From Polytrichum commune (lineage: Eukaryota; Streptophyta; Polytrichopsida; Polytrichales; Polytrichaceae), in the NCBI GenBank assembly GCA_950295325.1, contig OX485807.1, forward strand, positions 36,488,440 to 36,552,439: a stretch of DNA of 64,000 nt, given 5' to 3'. The translations under genes and the position numbers were made by a program. The stretch's first letter is position 1. Each line of letters starts with the position of its first letter. The notes under the pieces were generated by a model. That model searched no databases, was not told the DNA's origin, and worked only from the letters and a program-made list of their open reading frames with translations. Positions 1 to 8,433 of this stretch are shown piece by piece.

Positions 1-1328
1 ATCTTGATTGTGCTAGTGCCAGCAACATAGCATTGATGGCCTGCTATGGCAGTAATTGGCCAAGAAGTTTCAGATGGGAGTGGTTTATAAGAAGAAAACC
101 ACTGAAAATTGTGGGACATGTGCTTATTGGCACCACTGTCTGCAATCCAAGAATTCTGAATGTCCAAAGAGGAGAGATTATCGGAAGTCATGTAAGCTTT
201 CGTGATAGTCTCTTGTGTAAAGGAAGATTCTGGAGAAAATGGAAAGGACTGTGGATCTGGGAAGTGATCGTCAGAAGGAGTGTCTTCAAGATCCAAAGTA
301 GAGAAATGAGATGTGAATGGAGAGAACCCTTCTGGAGAAGGTGGATTGGGCATGTGGAAAGCCTCTGCAAGACTAGCTCTGGTAGGACGGTTATGTTCTC
401 TTTCGGGACATTCTTGCCACCAATGACCTAATCGGCCACAACAATTACATCGAGTTCTGGACTTAAGATTTCTGAGTTCCATAGCGCGATGGGAATTGGG
501 TGCTGAAATTGAAGATGGGATGTAAGGAGATTGGCGGTTATCGTAAGAAGTGCGGGACACAGAATTTGAAGAACGAGAATTATACTGATTGCCTGTGGGA
601 TGGTAACCTCGGCCAAGATTTCGAGAGTGACCAGATGAGGTAGAACTCCCACTGTTGGTGAAGCGCATGTGAGGAGCAGAAGTGTTATGACTTGTAGAAT
701 AGGACCTATTGGAGTAATATGCCTTTGTATCAGAAGTAACTTCTGCTGTAATGCGTCGCTTTAGTCTTGCTTCTTCTTTGTATAGACGAAGCTGTAGGTT
801 AGAAAAAGTACGCTCCTCAAGAGGAGTACTATCCCAAGCCGTTAGAAATGCATCAAAACCCTCAGGAAGAGTGCTGGTTAATTTGGAGATGAGAGAGGCT
901 TCATTGAAGCTCGCATTGCCGATGTCGGCAAGTTCGCTCATAATTAACTGTAGTTCTCCGATATAATCGGCAAGGGACTGCTCTGGTTGAATTTGTGCGT
1001 TAAAGAAACGCCGCTGTAATTCATGAACATCTGCACTTGACTTATGTTCATAGATGGACAGGAGAGTGGTCCAGATCTGATGAGATGTGGTGCACTTGAG
1101 AAGAGGAGTGAGAACACGGCGTTCAACGGAATTACATAGAAGAGTAAAAGCAGAATATTCTCTTGCTTGCCAATCTTCTTTATCTTCAGCGTCTGCAAGA
1201 GTTTCAGTACCATTTACAATGGTATGAATCTTCTTGTACTGTAGTAAGGACTTCATTTGCCACTTCCAAATATGGAATTCATCCCCATTGAACCTAGCAA
1301 TGCCACTAAGTTCTTTATCAAGAGACAT
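1..1328 (-). CDS. Ty1/Copia gag and start of protease (partial, open at window edge)
   Basis: The minus strand reads without a stop from an ATG at 1328 to the left edge of the window, about 442 codons. The N-terminal two hundred residues are Copia-type gag (UBN2/DUF4219-like), with the ARFNGDEFHIWKWQMKSLL start, a central YEHKSSADVHELQRRF stretch and YIGELQLIMSEL. A CX2CX4HX4C zinc knuckle, CNCCGRLGHWWQEC, lies near residue 294. A retroviral-type aspartic protease begins at WIADSGANKHMS, with the catalytic Asp near residue 397. Integrase, reverse transcriptase and RNase H would lie to the left, outside the window. Gag should form the retrotransposon particle and the protease should cleave the polyprotein. 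An uninterrupted frame over 1.3 kb contrasts with every other transposon gene here and suggests a young insertion. The family and motifs are clear; current activity is inference. Confidence 0.9.
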   Translation of the reverse strand, partial: MSLDKELSGIARFNGDEFHIWKWQMKSLLQYKKIHTIVNGTETLADAEDKEDWQAREYSAFTLLCNSVERRVLTPLLKCTTSHQIWTTLLSIYEHKSSADVHELQRRFFNAQIQPEQSLADYIGELQLIMSELADIGNASFNEASLISKLTSTLPEGFDAFLTAWDSTPLEERTFSNLQLRLYKEEARLKRRITAEVTSDTKAYYSNRSYSTSHNTSAPHMRFTNSGSSTSSGHSRNLGRGYHPTGNQYNSRSSNSVSRTSYDNRQSPYIPSSISAPNSHRAMELRNLKSRTRCNCCGRLGHWWQECPEREHNRPTRASLAEAFHMPNPPSPEGFSPFTSHFSTLDLEDTPSDDHFPDPQSFPFSPESSFTQETITKAYMTSDNLSSLDIQNSWIADSGANKHMSHNFQWFSSYKPLPSETSWPITAIAGHQCYVAGTSTIK

Positions 1329-1875
1329 TATGGGGAGAGCAAGATTGCAAGAAAATCAAGAAATGCAAGAAAATCAAGAAAAGGCATGAGGAATATAGTC
1401 AGAGAGACAGGAAAAAGAAGTTGAAGGCATCGTGTACAGCGTAGGTTGTAGACAGATAAGATGTAGACAGCGTGTAGACAGCAGAGCAGAAGTAGAGCAG
1501 CAGTGCGACAAGAGCAGAATTGCGAGTAGAGCAGAAGTGCGACAAGAGCAGAATTGCGAGTAGAGCAGAAGTGCGACAAGAGCAGAATTGCGAGTAGAGC
1601 AGAAGTGTGACAAGAGCAGCAGAAAGCAGGACGGAGAAGGCCCATAACCTTTTGTACCATAACAAATCTACTGTATTACTCAAGACACATTACCCAGACA
1701 GCAGCTACACAAAGAAAACATATATTGCATAAAGACAGATTACAATTGCTACAGTTCCTACAATATATAGTCTCCAATACTCTACTTAGTGACTGTCAAT
1801 GAACTAATTGTAACTAGAAGTATCTAACCTAGAAAACTAATTCTGTACTAAGACTATCTACTAACTAATCCAAAA
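1329..1875 (-). mobile_element. Leader and candidate 5' LTR of the Copia element
   Basis: This lies upstream of the gag ATG on the minus strand and ends against the stop codon of LRR gene A. A TATA-like stretch (CTATATATTG on the minus strand) sits near 1760-1772. A possible primer-binding site, minus-strand TGGTACAAAAGG at about 1659-1648, only partly resembles the initiator-Met primer TGGTATCAGAGC usual for Copia. The LTR would then run from about 1685 to about 1873. Its exact ends and target-site duplication cannot be fixed, because the second LTR is outside the window. Paralogues B and C match each other here (GTGACCACTA after the stop codon), and gene A does not. Confidence 0.5.
1493..1620. 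repeat. 34-bp tandem repeat in Copia leader
   Basis: About 3.7 head-to-tail copies of a 34-bp unit begin TAGAGCAGAAGTGCGACAAG, at 1493, 1527, 1561 and 1595. The unit length is not a multiple of three, so open frames here cycle through the same words and are not genes. It lies between the gag ATG and the candidate LTR. Confidence 0.9.
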
Positions 1876-4754
1876 CTACTTGCAAGCAGGAAGTGGGGCA
1901 CCACAGAGACCTTTGTTGCCTGGCCGAAACGATGAAACAGGTAAACTGCTCCAAGCTTTACCCTTTGGTATGGGTCCGGAGAGATCGTTGTAAGCCAGTT
2001 CAACGTCATTGAAGTATAGAAGAGCGGAGAAATTGGACGGAATTCCTCCGGTGAGGAAGTTGTGAGACAAGTCCAGGTTGTAGAGAGTTTGCAGAGCTCC
2101 AAGACTGCCCGGAATGTGGCCTGTCAACTTGTTGCGTGACAGGTTAAGATCACCCAGGAACTGTGCACCTCCCAAGTGCTGGGGGATTGATCCCGTGAGA
2201 GCATTCCCACCCAAATGCAGGTAGTTAAGACCTGACCAAGTGCTAACCTCCTCGGGTATACTGCCTGTCAGCTTGTTATTGGAGAAATCAACATAGTAGA
2301 GAGTGTTCATAGGTTGAACTGCAACAACAAGGTTTACTGGGAATGGCCCTGGTATTTGATTGTTGCTCACATCAAGTAGAGACAGTGAAATCGAATTGAA
2401 GTTTGCTGGAAATGGCTGGGTGAGGTGGTTGTAAGAGAGGTTGAGTTGCGACAGATTTTGCATTTGACCCAGGAATTTAGGCACTCCACCTGCAGTATCC
2501 AATAAAACAAAGGTGAGGAGCCACAACAATATTTACTTTCTCAGATCATCACTTCCCAAAAGCTTCACATCTCAAAAGCGCATAGAATCCTCGCATGCCT
2601 CAGCACATCTATGAGTGCACCAAAGCTCATCCAACAAGAGTGTGAAAGATACAACAGATTATACCTGTAAGTTTATTATGCGACAAATCGAGCGACTGGA
2701 GAGTCTCAAAGGAAGCCATCCACGTTGGGAGGGCCCCTGCAAAGTTATTACCACTCCCACTGATCTGCCATATCTGAGAAGTATTGTGGGGCACAAGAGA
2801 CCCAATTTGGTGCAAGTCAGACAACTGATTGTAATCCACTGCGAGTGAGTTAAGGTAGGCGTATGAGGTCGGAATTCCGCCTGTCAATTTGTTGTATGAC
2901 AAATAAAGTGTCGCACCTATGAGTTTACCCAACTCCGGCGGAAGTGAACCTGCACGAAACTAAAGGTTAATACTATCATTCTTAGAACAAAGCTGTAGAA
3001 CCAATGCTTACAAACGTTAGTCTGCTATATGTCTTTTCTTCAACTACATCCCGGGGTGGCAACTCTCTGGAATCATTAGCACCGGGTTTGGAACTGCTAA
3101 AGCAATTTTAAGCATTTGAGAGAGCAAGCTAAAAAATCTGATAAATTTTCTTAGAAGTGAAAATAAGCACCTAGGGGGTCTGGACGGTGTAACTCCCTGC
3201 TTTAGAAAAACTCCTTCTGTGCAAATTGAAAGACGACATTTAAAAGTCTAATCCTCTCCTACTTCACGGACACTCATGATTTCATTGGATTCCTATTGAT
3301 GCTCTCTTTTCAAGCATGTTGCTCCTCCTTCTGAAATACCTTAGCAATTCAATTGAAGCATTAGGAGTGATTCAGAAAGAGCTACAGGTTCTAAAGGGCA
3401 GAGTAACCACTCCGGGACTCAGTACTCGTTGCAGCTCCATACTGGCCAACAATGATAAAAAAAACCCGGCCACAAAAGTAAGGCACAAATCAGACATGCC
3501 TGTCAACAAGTTGTTATTCAAGTTGATGAAGATGTTGGTAGCCTTCAAATTTCCCCAGGCAGCAGGAATGGATCCCGTGATGTTGTTGACGTATAGATCG
3601 ATCGACTGGAGTTGCGGTGCCTCAGAGAGATCAGGAAGCGGTCCAGTGAGGAAGTTCTGGCTAATTGATAAACTAGTTAGGTTCTTCAACTGGCTAAACT
3701 CCTGCGGAAGAGGTCCAGTGAGGAAGTTGTTGGACACGTCCAAATAGTTTAGGCTAGAGAGTCCCCCAACTGTTCTAGGGATGTGCCCTGACAACTGATT
3801 GCTGCCGAGGTACAAGTACTCAAGCTTCTTCATGTTGCCGATCGCAGCCGGAATGGGCCCGGACAGTTGATTCAAACTCAAGTCAAGCTCCGTCAGTGCT
3901 GGGAACAGGGTCATCCATGTGGGAAATGGTCCCTTGAGTTGGTTGTCACTTAACCCCAGTTGCGTCAGCTTCGTCAACTTAGAGGATAAGCATGCAGGAA
4001 CAGATTGGAGGTTAGCTGCAAAAAGGTACAAGTTGGTTAGCTCCACGAGGTTGCAGAACGAGGCCGGCATGCCATTTGTGAAGGAGGCGCCAGAAAGGCT
4101 GAAGGACTGAAGCTCCGTGAGCTGGCCGAGGGAGCTCGGGAGTTCTCCTGTGAATTGGCTGTACTGGAGATTTAGCGTCACGAGCTTGCGGAGGTTGCCC
4201 CATTCTTTTGGAATGGAAGCGGTGAAGTTTACGTTATACATGTTCAAGTTTTGGAGCTCGCTCAAGGCTCCTAGGGATGCGCCTATATTCTTGGCCTTGG
4301 GATTTGCCGAAAAGTTTCCAGGACCGCCTCGTCCCACGACATTTGCAATTGTCAGGTTCACCACTCGGCCGGTGCTGCTGCAATCGACTCCCTGCAAAGA
4401 TCGAAATCAATCATCTCAACATTTCCAGCTAGCCATTAATAGTGAAGGAAGAGAACACTTAGTAAAGCTAATGAGCTAATTGCAACCACCTTGCACGCGG
4501 ATCAATCTTCATGCTCTGAGACTGCACAATGCTCTGATTGATTTTACGAATCTCTCCAGTACCTGATAATGGCAGCAATCTCTTCTGCTGGTCCATGTAG
4601 TGAGCACATTACTGTAATCCAGAAACTGATCTTTAAATGCCAAGAGCGCCACTCCGTCCTGCTTATAGCATTTCGCCTCGCAAGCAGAAAAAATCCCGCA
4701 CAAGACCACCAATAGTATTACCCAGCTCCCTGGCTGGGTTACGATGCTTCCCAT
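1876..4754 (-). CDS. LRR gene A: secreted LRR ectodomain-only protein (660 aa, 4 exons)
   Basis: Coding exons on the minus strand are 4754-4563, 4391-3500, 2949-2665 and 2489-1876 (192+892+285+614 nt). They join in one frame to 660 residues ending GLCGAPLPACK. Residues 1-27 are a signal peptide (MGSIVTQPGSWVILLVVLCG...). An LRRNT_2 cap with DCCHYQGVDC follows, then about twenty plant-type LRRs (NQLSGPIP, NKLTGHIP), then the Cys C-cap. No transmembrane helix or kinase follows, so a secreted or apoplastic recognition protein is inferred; the ligand is unknown. Intron 1 is phase 0 and GT-AG. Intron 2 is GC-AG and about 261 bp longer than in C. Intron 3 is GT-AG. The Met at 4754 is chosen because the signal peptide starts there in all three copies. 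The gene is a mosaic: its exon 3 end and intron 3 match B, while the rest matches C. A Copia LTR begins right after the TAG, so it lacks the 3' UTR seen in B and C. Expression is unverified. Confidence 0.88.
3052..3312. other. Extra ~261 bp in gene A intron 2
   Basis: Intron 2 is 550 bp in A, 287 bp in C and 148 bp in B. On either side of this stretch A and C align closely (CAACTACATCC, then AGCATGTTGCTCCTC), so it is an insertion in A or a deletion in C. I recognise no transposon ends in it. Confidence 0.6.
3494..3500 (-). other. GC 5' splice site of gene A intron 2
   Basis: The exon ends TTGACAG and the intron begins GCATGT. Gene B has GTATGT at the same place, and the join with the 2949 acceptor (GTGCAG) restores the LRR frame exactly. 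This makes it a GC-AG intron, a minor but spliceable class. Gene C carries the same change. Confidence 0.7.
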
Positions 4755-4860
4755 TCAGATTCGTTTGTTGCAGTCTCTCGAAAACCTTCACAAGAGCAAC
4801 ACGAGTACTAGCGTCTCACAGGAATGTTCGTGATGCCTTATTTTGCGCTTGGTTCACTTC

Positions 4861-5009
4861 CTGTTTACAGACCAACAGACAAAACTTGTCCAGTCACGAA
4901 CCCTAAAGATGTAGATCAAGACCACTGAGAGTTAGTGTAAGAAGAATTAACCACCACCTGCGACACACATCACATAGGTTGACGCAGGAATCAAGAGCCA
5001 AGTTTCTAC
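4861..5009 (-). other. Candidate 5' UTR intron of gene A
   Basis: The minus strand has a donor GAAAG|GTAG at 5009 and an acceptor AAACAG|GAAGTG at 4861, 149 bp apart. The same pair occurs in gene C (42055/41907, also 149 bp) and in the more diverged gene B (11203/11005, 199 bp, acceptor AACCAG|GAAGTG). Conservation of both sites across B argues for real splicing. The MNSLYARTV reading frame across it in A and C is not kept in B. Confidence 0.45.
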
Positions 5010-7600
5010 CTTTCCTTGACCCGTTACGAGAATGGAAAGCAACATTCAGTGATGGGGTACTTGAAGAATGTACTCTAGAATGCATTGGTTCAATATCCTT
5101 CAAGAATGAGGTAGAAAATTTGAAATGTACAAATGTCGACCAATGAAGTTGCTCACTTTTCATGGAGACTGTCCTTGCATATAATGAATTCACGTATTTA
5201 CACTACCTCACCCACACAAAATCCATTCAGAATGTCACCCTGTACAAACCATGATGCACATCAGAACAACAACACGAAGAATCAAAATTTTTGTGGAGAA
5301 TCATTTTGAAAATCTCCAAACGTATGCTTACTATTCGATTCAAGCAGCAGCTGCGATGCGGAAGGGCATGGTGCTCCTCACTAGAATCTTAACGCCAAAG
5401 CAAGAAATTTATACATCATCAACCAGGGTCAAAGGATGACTTTACGTCGCTCTGATAGTTCGATCCGGCACTAAGTGGTTCTATATCGCTTACTAGACTA
5501 CAGATTCCAGAAGCATTACCCAAGTCGCGTCCCCTTGATGTATCACCTTCTCTTGATACAGTAGGGTACTGTACATAGAGGTAATATTTAAGGATATTTT
5601 TCTTTGTATACCATTCGGGTCTACCCATAGGTATACCGTCCACAAAGCTTTATTACCTAAGTAGATTTACTCTAGTATCCCCATGGTGTTACACAAAGAT
5701 TCTCTCATGATATGATGATGCCCACCATGTGCCATTATCAGTTATATTTTCCAATTTTCTTTACATGCACTTCCCATAACCATAACTAATTGAATAAGAG
5801 GAGGTCCGATCTTGAATCCGGTTTTGGCTGATACTTCATGGTAGATTTGCTAATACAATTCAAGTTGCCGTGTTTACATCTAATCGGTAGAAGTTGGAGA
5901 ACGTGAGAAACGAACCAAAGAACACCCACATAGTTTAGGTTCTTTGAAACCATTGTTGATGACATTGTGTCTTGATACCATGCATACACATACATATAAA
6001 AAGTATACCAGCCCAAGTTCAAGATAAATTACACAGACGCGGTTGTGATGATCTCGCACGCCCATGCAAACAACCCACAAAGAGCAGGTCGTGTCTTAGA
6101 GGGAGAACTTTGCAGGTGGCAATGGAGTATTAATCCTGTGTCATCCAGGGCAGGCAGTAACCGTTTCGGAGGCAACTGGCTCATGTCGGCGTTGACAAAT
6201 GTGTACTCTTAGGTTAAAATATTGTGTCTGACAGATTTCCAAGGCGGCAACATGTCTGTTCCAATATCTAGTGCTATACTAGAGGTACCACAGCTCTGGC
6301 CAGCGGTACCATCAAGACAACACCTAGATTCTGAAGTGGATGCTGATTCTAGTGGGTCCTTCGGCTTATAGGCCGGGCACTATGTGCTCGTCAGTTACTT
6401 CCCTCCCTGCTGGACTCCAACGGAGTACAGCGTGCTATCCCTGTCTTCCTTGGATCTTGCTGCGCACCATGAAGTTGCCGAGTCATTTACAAGTACACGG
6501 GGTTGCAGTTTGCCGCACGCAAATGGAAGTCAAACTCAAACAGTGTCCGGGGAAATTTTGGGCTTCATCGATCTACAGCCTATTGTTTCCAATATAAACC
6601 AGTTAGATGATGTTGACCATCTTTCGATTTTTCCTACACTATGTTGAGGAATGTTCTGTAGATTCCTGCAGATCGTTCGGTAATTTTCCTGAAGCCTCGA
6701 ATTCGAACCGGTTAATTCTCAAACACAACCGGTCCATCTGTTCCTAGCTATCGGCTCGCCCCGTTCATGGAACTCAAATCGTTGCAGTTTGCTAAGGTAA
6801 CGTTATGAGAGAATTTGAGCCCTTCCATGTGCCCAAGATGGACTAAGGAGTTCTGTCTCCACTTCTTTTAGACTGATTTTCAAGTTTGGCCCAAAACATG
6901 ACCTCATAGGATTTTCAAGAACCTTACAGCACCACACCTTATGTACTAGGATTGTGGGTAGTAGAGTACCACACACGTCCATTTTACATAATGGTGATTT
7001 GCGTCAAAATATGGGTTCACTTTGAATTGCGTGCACATATATGCGTCACTTTGTAAGCTCCTTGTTGATTGGCCCCGTCACCGTGGCAAATTTGCAGAGC
7101 CTAAGATAAACTTTAGGGCAAGTTAAATAGTTTGGAAACATTGCCAAAAAATTCATAGGTTTGAAAACCTATAAATAATGTACATTATATGTTTAAGAAA
7201 ACAATAAATTCATTTGCAACCTACAAAAATCAGATTTTTTATTTTAAGAGATGAGGCCTTTAGAGAAGTAGGTTGGACAAACTTTTAAAAAAAAGTCCAC
7301 AAGTCTAAAAAGCTATAAAGAGTCTGCAAAATATGTTTCAAAATATAATATATTCATATGCAACCCACAAAAATTTACAAAATCATTTTAGAAAATGATT
7401 GATTTAGACAGGTTAAATAGCTTGGAAATGATGTTTTTAAAAACCAAAGATTTGAAAATCTATAAATAATATACAAAATAATCTCAAAAAGAATATCATG
7501 TGCAACCTACATATGGACTACACACAGCAACAATGTGCAGTAACATATAGGTGCATCAGTTGGACTTGAAAATGAATCCAAGAATTTGAAGGAACCAAAG
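5010..7600. other. 5' flank of gene A, duplicated at 42056-44779
   Basis: This is non-coding flank and probable promoter of A. It aligns nearly base for base with the flank of C, with small indels. It contains a diverged stretch near 5880-5960 (GTAGAAGTTGGAGAACGTGA) that recurs near 13870. AT-rich sequence with runs such as AAACCTATAAATAAT fills 7100-7550. No gene is supported: the short frames here are broken between the A and C copies. Confidence 0.7.
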
Positions 7601-7726
7601 GTCCACCGACGTCGCCTCACCTCGGTGTGGGCGTGTTTCTTTGGTTTTTAATTCTCCTGGCCTTGGTTTTGTTGGCCTTTTTTTGGCTCTCCAAAAAAAA
7701 AAAAAAAAAAAAAGCTCAACCGACGT
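7601..7726 (+). mobile_element. 5'-truncated LINE tail with poly(A) and target duplication
   Basis: This is about 101 bp of LINE 3' end (GCCTCACCTCGGTGTGGGCG ... GGCTCTCC) followed by about 21 A. It is flanked by an imperfect target-site duplication, GTCCACCGACGT (7601-7612) and GCTCAACCGACGT (7714-7726). The body matches the 3' end of the large LINE at 61900-62035. The same insertion is present in the C block at 44780-44904, so it predates the duplication. Confidence 0.8.
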
Positions 7727-8310
7727 TTCAGGCTCATATGTAATTAAGGTCTTAGCTCTGAGCAACTTTGTTTCGAATTTGCAAATATGCTTGTACTTGA
7801 TATTGCGCTCGATCAGCGGTGAGGTTCCCCGGTTTCTACAGCAGTCTTTAACAGTTAAATTCTGGGTCAACCCGACCTCAATTGAGTTCGCAGAAATTGT
7901 GTTGACCATGCCACCCTATTCCGGCCGTTGACCATGAGTTTCGCAAAATTGTAACAAAGCAGCAAATTTTTTACTGAATCTTAGCTCCACACTCCAGAGA
8001 CATGCCCCTTCAAGATCGACAAATGAATATGAAGGTAGAGATTATCACCTCGATAGTGCAAGACAACAACTTCATTGTATGCGTGAAGGAATTGAAGTTT
8101 CGAATGGACAATGCGACATTACAGCTAAGCCCGAAATCTATACATGCTTCTGAAAGACATACTGCGACCTGGTGTATCCATGTTGGGATGGTGATAGATG
8201 AGACTGTCAATAGATGCTGGTGTAGCAATTTTCCCTCACAATTTAGGGTTTGACTATTATACTTGGGAAAACTGTGTACACAAAGAGCCCAGGGCCAGAC
8301 CCTTCAACAC
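7727..8310. other. A-B intergenic sequence; site of later insertions in the C block
   Basis: No gene is supported. It aligns with 50154-50730. At 7748-7752 a single AAGGT marks the unoccupied site of the Copia element at 44929-50153. Short frames such as 8002-8253 persist only because the duplication is recent. Confidence 0.7.
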
Positions 8311-8316
8311 TTTATT
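8311..8316 (-). terminator. Poly(A) signal AATAAA of gene B
   Basis: AATAAA on the minus strand, about 118 bp past the gene B stop codon. The same TTTCAATAAAGTG context occurs downstream of gene C (39083-39088) and stub D (50731-50736). Confidence 0.55.
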
Positions 8317-8354
8317 GAAAACCCTCACATCATACATGACCTACAAATATTATC

Positions 8355-8365
8355 TTCTCGGTTTC
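8355..8365. other. Empty LINE target site in the A/B block
   Basis: TATTATCTTCTCGG occurs once here without an insertion. In the C block the TATCTTCTCG part is duplicated around a LINE tail (50771-50969). Confidence 0.65.
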
Positions 8366-8433
8366 CGGTGAGGAAAAAAACAAGAACAATGACAAGCCTA
8401 TTTTGTCTCCCAAAAACACTACATAGTGGTCAC

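Noticed and set aside
1328-1683. Three overlapping minus-strand frames of 79-110 codons in the Copia leader
   Set aside because: They arise from the 34-bp tandem repeat, whose length is not a multiple of three, and repeat the same words in each frame.
4903-5193. 96-codon minus frame upstream of gene A (also 41949-42239 at C)
   Set aside because: It is shared only through the recent duplication, is not kept in gene B and spans the candidate 5' UTR intron.
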